This document shows, piece by piece, positions 13,592 to 20,580 of a stretch of DNA of 21,241 bases. The stretch is from JBARRS01 sp049644345 (GTDB taxonomy: Bacteria > Actinomycetota > Thermoleophilia > Gaiellales > Gaiellaceae). A program made the translations under genes and the position numbers. How positions within the stretch are numbered: the first letter of the stretch is position 1; each line of letters begins with the position of its first letter. The notes below the pieces were generated by a model, which worked only from the letters and a program-made list of their open reading frames with translations, made no database searches and was not told the origin of the DNA. The stretch lies in the NCBI GenBank assembly GCA_049644345.1, contig JBARRS010000073.1:1-21241 (forward strand), in the 5' to 3' direction.

Positions 13592-15148
13592 ATGACGACG
13601 CCTGCGGCACCGGCCACGACGGCCACGCTCGAGCGACTCTCAGCGCGGAGGCGCCATGCGCAGCGCCTCGTCACGCGGCGGTCTGCCCTCCAGCTACTGG
13701 CGGGGATTCTCGTCGTCGGCGTGATCCCCGTCGTTGCGACCGTCCGCATCCTCGACGGAAATGCGGTTCGAAACGAGCGCGCCAGGGCCGATTCGGCGCT
13801 CCGACTTCAGCTCCAGAGCTCCAGTGACGAGCTGAACCGCCTCGCCGACAAGGCCTCGACGCGGGCGGACGAACTGACACGCTCGCCGGCCCTCCAGCGG
13901 GCGTTCATCAGCGGCGACCGCACCACGATCAAACGGCTTGCGAGGGCTCACCCTGGCGTTGTGCTGTATCTCGGAAGGCAGAAGGTGGCCGGGTCACTCC
14001 CGCGTGCTTCCCTCGTGCAGTCGGTTTCGCTGACGGCCAACGGAGAGCGAATCGGGACAGTCGTGGCCGGGGTTCCGCTCGACCAGGCACTTGCGGGCCG
14101 CCTCCTGCGCTCGGCGCCCCACGCGACAGGCGACCGGCTCCTCTTCACAGCCCACGGCTTCGTCGTCGGAACGCACCGCCGTGCTGCCGTCGACGGGAGA
14201 ACCGTCCGGCTCCGAGGACAGCGCTATCGCGCGCTCCTCACCCACGTGCCGAACGCCGCCGGAACCTTGCTGCTCGCGCTTCGGCCCGAGCATGCGATTG
14301 CCGCAGCCATCCGACCCTACGAGCAGCGGGTGCTGCTTGCGGCGTTAGGTTCCCTCGCACTCCTCATCCTCATCGCCTTGGCGTTCGGCAGCCCGATCCT
14401 CCGGATGCTCGGCGACTTCCGCCGAGTCGCGTCGCAGGCTGCGACCGACGGGCTCACCGGACTCGCCAATCGTCGCTCTTTCGACGAGGAGCTCGCACTG
14501 GAATGGCGGCGTACTCAACGAATCGGCGGCTCACTCGCGCTGGTGCTGGCCGATATCGACGACTTCAAGAGCATCAACGACCGCTTCGGTCACGGCGCCG
14601 GCGACGCGGTGCTTCGCAAGTTCGGCGAGGCCCTCAGCTCCGACGGCCGCCAGGTCGACCTACCCGCGAGATACGGCGGCGAGGAGTTCGCCATTCTCTT
14701 GCCGGAGACCGAGCTCGCGGGCGCCCTGAAGCTGGCGGAGCGACTCCGGACGAAAGTCGCCGGCGCCTCGATCGAGCTGCCCGAAGGCGGCGAGCTCCAG
14801 GTGACTGCGAGCTTCGGCGTCGCGGTCAACGGAGACCTGTCGCGCGCGGAGGATCTCGTTGCCGCAACGGACGAGATGCTCTACGCCGCGAAGAAGGCCG
14901 GAAAGAACCAAGTGGCGCCGGGCGACACTCCCTCGAAGCCCAAGCCTGCGCGAAAGAAGAGCACGCGCGCGGCCTCTACCAAGGCCCGTGCCAAAACCCC
15001 GCGCGATGCGAGTGTCGGCGAAGGTGGACTACGCACTCCGCGCGTGCGCGGAACTGGCGGCAGCAGTCGACGAGGGCCCGCAAAAGGGCGAGCGAATCGC
15101 GCAAGCGCAGGAGATCCCGCTCAAGTTCCTCGAGAACATCCTGCTTGA
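13592..15148 (+). CDS. Diguanylate cyclase with extracytoplasmic sensor domain
   Basis: The 518-residue frame has a basic N-terminus, a membrane helix at about 33-54, an outer domain of about 190 residues (perhaps Cache-like), a second helix at about 247-267, and a GGDEF domain (about 282-440). The signature is GGEEF at 362-366. The inhibitory RxxD site is present as RQVD (353-356), unlike in the two upstream paralogues. DIDDFKSINDRFGH is the nucleotide and metal-binding segment. After residue 440 comes a Lys, Pro and Ala-rich basic tail. The last 47 or so codons overlap the Rrf2-like gene in another frame and look like read-through rather than designed protein; the true end may be near 15005. 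Confidence 0.9.
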   Translation: MTTPAAPATTATLERLSARRRHAQRLVTRRSALQLLAGILVVGVIPVVATVRILDGNAVRNERARADSALRLQLQSSSDELNRLADKASTRADELTRSPALQRAFISGDRTTIKRLARAHPGVVLYLGRQKVAGSLPRASLVQSVSLTANGERIGTVVAGVPLDQALAGRLLRSAPHATGDRLLFTAHGFVVGTHRRAAVDGRTVRLRGQRYRALLTHVPNAAGTLLLALRPEHAIAAAIRPYEQRVLLAALGSLALLILIALAFGSPILRMLGDFRRVASQAATDGLTGLANRRSFDEELALEWRRTQRIGGSLALVLADIDDFKSINDRFGHGAGDAVLRKFGEALSSDGRQVDLPARYGGEEFAILLPETELAGALKLAERLRTKVAGASIELPEGGELQVTASFGVAVNGDLSRAEDLVAATDEMLYAAKKAGKNQVAPGDTPSKPKPARKKSTRAASTKARAKTPRDASVGEGGLRTPRVRGTGGSSRRGPAKGRANRASAGDPAQVPREHPA

Positions 15149-15272
15149 CCTCGCTCGCAGCGAACCTACGCGCGTGTTCGGAGCGGTCACGCTCGCCGAT
15201 CTCGCGACGGGACGGCTACCCGACGAGGTCGCGTCGATCGCCGCCGACCCCGACGCCTGGCAGCCGCACTAG
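15006..15272 (+). pseudogene. Rrf2-family transcriptional regulator with internal deletion
   Basis: The 88-residue frame starts MRVSAKVDYALRACAELAAA and continues with KGERIAQAQEIPLKFLENIL, the start of the Rrf2 winged-helix domain. The family normally continues with the wing (GLVxSxRGxxGGY) and a dimer helix, about 130-150 residues in all. Here the text jumps after NILLDL to AVTLADLATGRLPDEVASIAADPDAW, which matches the usual C-terminal end of actinobacterial Rrf2 proteins. About 60-70 middle residues are missing and the frame is kept. Without the wing and dimer helix it should not bind DNA normally, so I call it a remnant. It overlaps the GGDEF frame by 143 bases and the channel gene tail-to-tail by 57. 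Confidence 0.65.
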
Positions 15273-16286
15273 CGGTTTCTCCTCGCGATCGGCCGGCAGC
15301 CAGGGCGGGAGCTCGAGCGCGAACATGTTCGCGAGCGCCTGGGCGTTCGGCTCGTACATCTCCCGCATCTTTTCCAGCCGCCGCCGCGCTTCCTCTCGCC
15401 CCACCGGCTGGGTGATGGCCCCTTCGACGTTGTCGTAGAGCTCGTCGAAGTCGTCGTCGGAGAGACGATCGAGGTGCCGCGGAGCCAGCCCGTACTGGAG
15501 CGAGAGGTCGGCGAGCGCGTGGCGGCCGATCGCAAAGGTCACCTCGGCGGCGTCGGTCTCGACCTCGACGGCCTTGACGAACGCCGCCACGTCCACCATC
15601 ACCGTCAAGGCGGCGAGCCAGTTCTGGCCGACGTGCTGCGACCGGTAGAACCCCAGCAGCGGATAGGAGAGGTTCGTCTCCATCACCTCCGCCGTCCACT
15701 CCTCCCAGGCGCGGAGATCCCGCTCGAGATCCTGCCACTGTTCCCGCCCTGCCGCGCGGCCGAGAATACGGCCCGCAGCGGGCGGTGACCCGGCCCGCGT
15801 GGCGAGCTGGGAGACCGCGGTCTCGCGTCGCGAGAACGCCCCGTACACCGCCGGCATGTAGCCGATGACGATGAAGAGGACGCCGATCGCGCTTGCGGCT
15901 TCGAACAGGCCGATCGCGTGCACGAGCGTCGAGCCCGAGACGCCTTCGGCGCTCAGGAACAGCCCGGAGCTGAAGAAGAGCCGGTTGCCGAACGACCCGC
16001 CGACGGCCGCCCATTCGACGAGGCCGTAGCCGACGATCAGGCCGAAAGTCCACACGACCAGCTCGATGATGAGCGCCAGCGGCCCGAAGAAGCCGAGCAG
16101 CTGGTCGGCCGACGCAGGCGGAAGGAGCCTCGCGAGCGCGCGCCACGGGCCCCACAGCAGCCTGAGCAGCCCGCGGGCGATGCGCGGGTCGCGCCTGACG
16201 CGCCGCGGCAGGAGGAACGTGACGAAGAACTCGCTCAGCATCAGCGCGATCAGAATCGCGCCGCCGATTCCGGCGAGGACGCGCAT
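15216..16286 (-). CDS. Potassium-channel-like membrane protein with degenerate selectivity filter
   Basis: The 356-residue protein opens with a membrane helix (VLAGIGGAILIALMLSEFFV), followed by LPRRVRRDPRIARG. Two more membrane segments surround a pore-like stretch (about residues 68-145), and a soluble helical C-terminal half contains AFSRRE, RAGSPPAAGRIL and NLSYPLLGFYRSQH. This is the plan of bacterial proteins annotated as two-pore-domain-type potassium channels. Where those have a T-x-G-x-G-D filter, this one reads LFLSAEGVSGST, so potassium selectivity is doubtful. The family's usual ending after LPPWLP is also replaced by a glycine and arginine-rich tail overlapping the Rrf2 remnant. 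TAGCGT 9 bases before the ATG suggests a near-leaderless start. Confidence 0.72.
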   Translation of the reverse strand: MRVLAGIGGAILIALMLSEFFVTFLLPRRVRRDPRIARGLLRLLWGPWRALARLLPPASADQLLGFFGPLALIIELVVWTFGLIVGYGLVEWAAVGGSFGNRLFFSSGLFLSAEGVSGSTLVHAIGLFEAASAIGVLFIVIGYMPAVYGAFSRRETAVSQLATRAGSPPAAGRILGRAAGREQWQDLERDLRAWEEWTAEVMETNLSYPLLGFYRSQHVGQNWLAALTVMVDVAAFVKAVEVETDAAEVTFAIGRHALADLSLQYGLAPRHLDRLSDDDFDELYDNVEGAITQPVGREEARRRLEKMREMYEPNAQALANMFALELPPWLPADREEKPLVRLPGVGVGGDRRDLVG

Positions 16287-16295
16287 AGGTGTGGG

Positions 16296-16301
16296 ACGCT
16301 A
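16296..16301 (-). promoter_or_regulatory. Candidate -10 box for the channel-like gene
   Basis: TAGCGT on the minus strand fits TANNNT and ends 9 bases before the ATG at 16286, the same spacing as at sucC. No -35 hexamer stands out. Confidence 0.3.
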
Positions 16302-16346
16302 GCGGTTGAAGACGGCTCGCGGTCAAGCGAGAACCGCCTCCGACTC

Positions 16347-16352
16347 TAGAGT
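16347..16352 (+). promoter_or_regulatory. Candidate -10 box for the PLP-enzyme gene
   Basis: TAGAGT fits TANNNT and is followed after exactly 7 bases by GTG 16360, the same arrangement as at the carboxylase epsilon gene. This favours GTG 16360 over the in-frame TTG 16306 and GTG 16351 as the start. Confidence 0.35.
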
Positions 16353-16359
16353 GCGCGCC

Positions 16360-17325
16360 GTGGAACCCCTCGACCGCTCGACGATCTGGCCCTACCGCAA
16401 GGGCGAGCCGGGCCCGTTCTACTACCAGCGCTACGGACACCCGACCGGGGTCGCGGCCGAGCGCGCGCTCGGCGAGCTCGAGGGCGGCAAGGCGCTCCTC
16501 TTTCCCTCCGGCTCCGGCGCGATCACGGCGCTCGTGCTCGCGATGCTCGAGCCCGGACAGACGATCGCGCTTGCCGAAGGAGCCTATTACGGGACCGGCG
16601 CGCTCCTCGGCGCGCTTGCCCGCTGGGGCGTTCAGCTCGTCGAGTTCGACCAGACGGGCCCACCACCGGACACCGTCGACCTCGTCTGGCTCGAGGCACC
16701 GTCGAATCCTTTCCTGACCATGCCGGACATCGAGGCGGCGGCCGCGCACCCGGCGCGCGTCGTCGTCGACTCGACTGCGGCAACGCCGGTGTACGTCCGG
16801 CCGCTCGAGCTGGGCGCCGACTTCGCCGTCCACAGCGCGACGAAGTTCCTCGGCGGCCATTCGGACGTCCTGCTCGGCGCGGTCGTCTGCCGTAGTGGTG
16901 AGGACTTCGAGCGCCTGCGCGAGTTCCGAAGCCGGACAGGCATCGTCGCGGCTCCGGATCCGTGCTGGCTCCTGCTCCGCAGTCTGAAGACGCTGCCCCT
17001 GCGGATGGAGCGGCACACGGCGAGCGCGACGGAGCTGGCTCGCAGGCTCGGCGCCCACGCCGCGGTCGAACGGGTGCGCTACCCGGGGTTCGGTGGCCTC
17101 CTGTCGTTCGACGTGCGCGGCGGCGGGGAAGCGGCGCGGCGCGTCGAGACATCCGTCCGTCTGATCCTGAACGCGACGAGCCTCGGCGGAGTCGAGTCGC
17201 TGCTCGAGAGCCGCGCCCGCTGGGAGCCCGAGCGCGTGCCGCCGGGATTGCTGCGGCTCAGCGTCGGCCTCGAGGATGTCGACGAGCTCTGGGCCGACCT
17301 CGAGCAAGCGCTCGGCGGAGCGTGA
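16360..17325 (+). CDS. PLP-dependent enzyme of the Cys/Met metabolism (cystathionine gamma-synthase) family, short form
   Basis: The protein is 321 residues from GTG 16360 (VEPLDRSTIWPYR). It shows FYYQRYGHPTG, the cofactor-phosphate loop FPSGSGAITA (about 48-57), Asp137 in VVVDSTAATP, and the Schiff-base Lys162 in HSATKFLGGHSD, so it should bind PLP. Members catalyse gamma- or beta-elimination and replacement on Cys, Met or homoserine derivatives. At 321 residues it is shorter than the usual 380-400. The segment between VERVRYPG and FGGLLSFDV is collapsed (members usually have about 15-20 residues with HPQ...A.RQM.G there), and the N-terminal arm is short. The exact reaction is not predictable. 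The stop overlaps the next gene's start by 4 bases. Confidence 0.85.
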   Translation: MEPLDRSTIWPYRKGEPGPFYYQRYGHPTGVAAERALGELEGGKALLFPSGSGAITALVLAMLEPGQTIALAEGAYYGTGALLGALARWGVQLVEFDQTGPPPDTVDLVWLEAPSNPFLTMPDIEAAAAHPARVVVDSTAATPVYVRPLELGADFAVHSATKFLGGHSDVLLGAVVCRSGEDFERLREFRSRTGIVAAPDPCWLLLRSLKTLPLRMERHTASATELARRLGAHAAVERVRYPGFGGLLSFDVRGGGEAARRVETSVRLILNATSLGGVESLLESRARWEPERVPPGLLRLSVGLEDVDELWADLEQALGGA

Positions 17326-18593
17326 GCGACCGGCCGACGATCTGCTTCTTCCCCGAAGGCGCCTACGGCCCGACCAACAACTGCGTCGGGATCGGCAAGG
17401 TTCTGCTCGAGCGCGGCGCCCGCGTCGTCTTCGTCGTCGAGGAGTCGTTTGCGGGCACCCTCGAGGCGCACGGCTTCGAGGAGGCGCTGACGCGCCTGAA
17501 GCCGCCGTCGGACGTCGAGGAGGCCCCGGGCCAGTTCTGGAAGGACTTCGTCCGCGAGACGTCGCCGCAGTTCCGCCGGCCGACAATCGAGCAGCTCGAA
17601 GGCTTCATCCTCCCGGTCTGGCAAGAGCTCGTTGACGGCGCCCGCTACGCCGACGAGCGGTTGCGCGAGATCTTCGACGGCGTGCGCCCCGACGTGATCG
17701 TCGAGGACAACGTCGTCGCGTTTCCGGCCGTGCCCGCGTCGAAGAGGTCGTGGGTGCGGATCGTCTCCTGCAACCCGCTAGAGCTGAAGGATCCCGGGCT
17801 GCCGCCGCCCTTTTCCGGCTATCCGCTCGACGACCGCACAGGCTGGGACGAGTTTCGTAGCCGCTACCGCGCGCTGCACGACCCCCTCCGCGAGGAGTTC
17901 TCGGCGTTCGGCGTCGAGCGGGGTGCTCCGCCGCTGCCGGAGGGCGAGTTCATCCACGAGTCGCCGTTCCTGAATCTCTACCTCTACCCCGCCGAGGCCG
18001 ATTACCCGCGCTCGCGGTCGCTCGGCGACACCTGTCACCGGCTCGACTCGTGCGTGCGGGCGAGCGAGGGCGGCTTCCTGGTGCCGCCGGGTACGGGCGG
18101 GCTCGTCTACGTCAGCCTCGGCAGCCTCGGCTCGGCCGACGTCGAGCTGATGAACCGCCTCGTATCCGTTCTCGCGCAAACGCCTCATCGCTACGTGGTC
18201 AGCAAGGGGCCGCAGCACGAGCTGATCGAGCTCGCGGACAACATGACGGGCGAAGAGTTCCTGCCCCAGCCGGCGATCCTGCCGCTGGTCGACCTCGTGA
18301 TCACGCACGGCGGCAACAACACGGTCACGGAGGCGATCCACTTCGGTAAGCCGATGATCGTCCTGCCGCTCTTCTGGGATCAGTACGACAATGCCCAGCG
18401 GGTCGCCGAGATCGGCTTCGGCGAGCGCCTGCCCACCTACGAGTTCGAGGACGACGAGCTGCGCGACGCGATCGCCCGGCTACTGGGGAACGAGCGGCTG
18501 CACGCAGACCTCGCCAGGATCTCGGAACGGCTCCGGTCGACGCCTGGAACGGAGAAGGCAGCGGAGCTGATCCTCCGCGTCGCGGCTGCGTAG
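17322..18593 (+). CDS. Family-1 (UDP-glucuronosyl/MGT-type) glycosyltransferase
   Basis: The 423-residue GT-B fold protein starts GTG (VSDRPTICFFPEGAYGPTNNCVGIGKVL). The acceptor domain is N-terminal, and the C-terminal donor-binding half shows VYVSLGSLGSADVEL (about 260-275) and the signature THGGNNTVTEAIHFGKPMIVLPLFWDQYDNAQR. These fit macrolide- and plant-type UDP-sugar transferases, which glycosylate small hydrophobic acceptors. The acceptor and sugar cannot be told from sequence. The GTG lies inside the last codons of the PLP enzyme (GTGA overlap), so the two are co-translated and may act in one modification pathway. The frame extends upstream to 16962, but that part is antisense-like shadow. 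A strong hairpin follows the gene. Confidence 0.9.
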   Translation: MSDRPTICFFPEGAYGPTNNCVGIGKVLLERGARVVFVVEESFAGTLEAHGFEEALTRLKPPSDVEEAPGQFWKDFVRETSPQFRRPTIEQLEGFILPVWQELVDGARYADERLREIFDGVRPDVIVEDNVVAFPAVPASKRSWVRIVSCNPLELKDPGLPPPFSGYPLDDRTGWDEFRSRYRALHDPLREEFSAFGVERGAPPLPEGEFIHESPFLNLYLYPAEADYPRSRSLGDTCHRLDSCVRASEGGFLVPPGTGGLVYVSLGSLGSADVELMNRLVSVLAQTPHRYVVSKGPQHELIELADNMTGEEFLPQPAILPLVDLVITHGGNNTVTEAIHFGKPMIVLPLFWDQYDNAQRVAEIGFGERLPTYEFEDDELRDAIARLLGNERLHADLARISERLRSTPGTEKAAELILRVAAA

Positions 18594-18651
18594 AGGGCGA
18601 GTTTCAAAAATCCAAAGAACGCCGAGAGAGCCGATTGCGGCGGTATGCGGT

Positions 18652-18680
18652 GCGCGACCGGCGGTGTGCGCCGGTCGCGC
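18652..18680. terminator. Bidirectional hairpin terminator
   Basis: GCGCGACCGGCG and CGCCGGTCGCGC form a perfect 12-bp stem with loop GTGTG. It lies between the convergent glycosyltransferase (ends 18593) and VOC gene (ends 18694), 13 bases from the VOC stop. No T tract is present on either side. Confidence 0.65.
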
Positions 18681-18693
18681 TCGCGACATGCGG

Positions 18694-19095
18694 CTACGCC
18701 GACGGCTGGACGATGATGAGCGAGTTTCCGTCAGGGTCGCGCAGCCAGAACATCGGCGGTACCGGGTCGCCCCAGCGGGTGACCTCTTCGTCGACGTCGA
18801 CGCCCGCGGCCTTCAGCGCGGCGTGGTCGGCGTCGACGTCTGAAGTGTCGAGGCAGATCCCTGTTTGGCTGCCGCCGGCCTCTTGGCCCTGGGGCGGCGG
18901 GGCGAGGGCGATCGTCGTCGCCGTTCCTGGTAGCGCGACTTCGACCCAGCGCATCTCCGGGCCCATCGGGACATCGACCACCTTCTCGAAGCCGAGTGTG
19001 TCGACGTAGAAGTCGATCGCGCGATCCGTGTCTGCGACGGTGACGCAGACGCGGCCGACCTGCGAGAGATTGAGCTTGGATGCCACCTTCGACAT
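18694..19095 (-). CDS. VOC (glyoxalase/bleomycin-resistance fold) family protein
   Basis: The 133-residue protein begins MSKVASKLNLSQVGRVCVTV and has the paired beta-alpha-beta-beta-beta modules of the vicinal oxygen chelate fold: VTVADTDRAIDFYVDTLGFEK in the first, and DVDADHAALKAAGVDV with FWLRDPDGNSLIIVQ in the second. A metal-binding Glu or His set is not obvious at all positions. Function could be glyoxalase-like, dioxygenase-like or binding only. ATG 19095 is chosen over the longer frame to 19155 because AGGAGG stands 6 bases before it. The gene is monocistronic and convergent with the glycosyltransferase gene. Confidence 0.88.
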   Translation of the reverse strand: MSKVASKLNLSQVGRVCVTVADTDRAIDFYVDTLGFEKVVDVPMGPEMRWVEVALPGTATTIALAPPPQGQEAGGSQTGICLDTSDVDADHAALKAAGVDVDEEVTRWGDPVPPMFWLRDPDGNSLIIVQPSA

Positions 19096-19251
19096 CTGGA
19101 GCCTCCTGATCGTCGGGATTTGTCTCTTAAGACGGCCGCGTGGGCGAAAACTCATCGCCGTAGCTCGGGTCGAGGCTTAGCTTGGCGGCGAGCCCTGTGA
19201 GCTGGGGCCGTGGCGCGGCGCAGATGCGGTTCTGCATTGATGACAGAGATC

Positions 19252-19265
19252 CCAGGCTAGCCTGG
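19252..19265. repeat. 14-nt perfect palindrome in the VOC/hydrolase divergent region
   Basis: CCAGGCTAGCCTGG is a perfect palindrome, 156 bases before the VOC start and 80 before the hydrolase start. It could be a regulator's operator or a hairpin. The 250-base divergent region (19096-19345) otherwise holds an imperfect GGAAA/TTTCC repeat at 19268-19288 and no credible gene. Confidence 0.35.
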
Positions 19266-19345
19266 ACGGAAAATGGTGATGGATTTCCGTGGCGCCCGGG
19301 CGCGGGTGCGATGAGCTTCCGCTGCGTTCGGGGTCTGTATCCGCG

Positions 19346-20407
19346 ATGACGCCCCTCGAGACCCTCCTCGAGAAGTCCGTCAAAAGCGGAAAGGTGCCGG
19401 GCGCTGCCGCACTGGTTGCGCGTGGTGAGGACGTCGAGATCGCCGGCGCAGGCGAGGTCGAGCCGGACTCGATTGTCCGGATCGCCTCGATCACGAAACC
19501 GATCACCGCTGCGGCAGTCATGTTCTTTGTGGACCAGGGTCTGGTGGCGCTCGCTGACCCGATCGCGCGGTGGCTGCCCGAGCTTGCGTCGCCGCGGGTC
19601 GTGCGGACGCCTCAGAGCCCTGTCGACGACCTCGTGCCGGCCGAGCGCCCGATCACCGTCGAGGACGTCCTGACTTTCCGCGCCGGCTGGGGCTTCCCCT
19701 CGGACTTCTCCCTGCCGGCGGTCGTCGACCTCTTCCAGAAGCTCCCCGTGTTCGGACCGCGAGAAACTCCGGACGAGTGGCTCGCGACGCTCGCCCAGGT
19801 GCCGATGCTCCGCCAGCCCGGCGAGGCATGGCTCTACAACACGTGCTCCGACATCCAGGGCGTGTTGATCGCGCGTGTCTCGGGGCAACCGCTGCCGGAG
19901 TTCCTCGCCGAGCGGGTCTTCGAGCCCCTTGGGATGAGCGACACCAGCTTCCACGTCCCTGCGGAGAAGCTCGACCGGCTGCCGGCGTATCACAGCGCGG
20001 ACATCGCGCCGTTCGACGATGGCCTCTGGATGGAGTCGCCGGTATTTCCGTCCGGGGCCGGCGGCCTCGTCTCGACGCTCGCCGACTGGCACCGCTTCGG
20101 GCGGATGCTGCTCGCAGACGGCGGCGGGCTCCTGTCGCCTCGATCGGTGCGCTTGATGACGACGGACCACTTGACGAAGGAGCAGAGGCAGGCGTCGACG
20201 TTGTTCCTCGAGGGAGCCGGCTGGGGCTTCGGCGGCTCCGTTACAGCCGACGGCCGCTACGGCTGGCTCGGCGGCACCGGCACGACGGCACACGTCGCGC
20301 CGGCGACCCGCACGATTGGCATCCTCCTCACCCAGGTGCAGATGACGGGGCCGACGCCGACGGAATTCATGCGCGAGTTCTGGCGGTACGCGTTCGGCGC
20401 CTCCTAA
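19346..20407 (+). CDS. Serine hydrolase of the class C beta-lactamase/penicillin-binding family
   Basis: The protein is 353 residues from ATG 19346 (MTPLETLLEKSVKSGKVPGAAALV). It carries SITK with nucleophile Ser48 and Lys51, a Tyr164 motif in WLYNTCSD, and GGTGTT (309-314) in the place of the KTG or HxG triad element, so it should be catalytically competent. There is no signal peptide, so it is probably cytoplasmic, which argues for an esterase or peptidase role rather than beta-lactam resistance. A GTG start at 19289 is possible but would add an unconserved Arg and Gly-rich stretch. It stands alone, divergent from the VOC gene. Confidence 0.88.
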   Translation: MTPLETLLEKSVKSGKVPGAAALVARGEDVEIAGAGEVEPDSIVRIASITKPITAAAVMFFVDQGLVALADPIARWLPELASPRVVRTPQSPVDDLVPAERPITVEDVLTFRAGWGFPSDFSLPAVVDLFQKLPVFGPRETPDEWLATLAQVPMLRQPGEAWLYNTCSDIQGVLIARVSGQPLPEFLAERVFEPLGMSDTSFHVPAEKLDRLPAYHSADIAPFDDGLWMESPVFPSGAGGLVSTLADWHRFGRMLLADGGGLLSPRSVRLMTTDHLTKEQRQASTLFLEGAGWGFGGSVTADGRYGWLGGTGTTAHVAPATRTIGILLTQVQMTGPTPTEFMREFWRYAFGAS

Positions 20408-20460
20408 TCGCGTTCCCCGCGAGGCTGAAACGTCGCTTCACAGAAGGCGGCCGCGAATCC

Positions 20461-20473
20461 GTGACTAAGTCAC
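20461..20473. repeat. Short inverted repeat downstream of the hydrolase gene
   Basis: GTGAC-TAA-GTCAC is a 5-bp perfect inverted repeat, 53 bases after the hydrolase stop. A second one (CTCTC-CTA-GAGAG, 20495-20507) lies just beyond the 3' end of the minus-strand tRNA. They may help end transcription of either unit, but both are weak. Confidence 0.25.
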
Positions 20474-20507
20474 ATCTTGGAGCTGAACGTGGAACTCTCC
20501 TAGAGAG

Positions 20508-20580
20508 AGCCGGAGGTGGGACTCGAACCCACGGCCTAGTCCTTACAAGGGACTTGCTCTACCAGCTGAGCTACTCCGGC
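20508..20580 (-). tRNA. tRNA-Thr (anticodon UGU)
   Basis: The minus strand folds as a cloverleaf. The acceptor arms are GCCGGAG and CTCCGGC, and the D arm is GCTC-AGCTGGTA-GAGC. The anticodon arm is AGTCC-CTTGTAA-GGACT with anticodon TGT (reads ACA, Thr), and the T arm is GTGGG-TTCGAGT-CCCAC. There is a five-base variable loop and no encoded CCA. The first 10 bases of the tRNA are also the last bases, including the TAG stop, of the upstream molybdoenzyme gene, so the tRNA may be cut from that transcript or have its promoter inside the coding region. Confidence 0.95.

Noticed and set aside
19268..19288. Third copy of the GGDEF leader box (GGTGATGG inside a GGAAA/TTTCC repeat)
   Set aside because: Only 8 bases match, the flanking hairpins do not, and no signalling gene follows; GGGTGATGG also occurs by chance inside the channel gene near 15410.
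19127..20293. 388-residue minus-strand frame opposite the serine hydrolase
   Set aside because: The hydrolase has intact catalytic motifs on the plus strand; the opposite frame is low-complexity.
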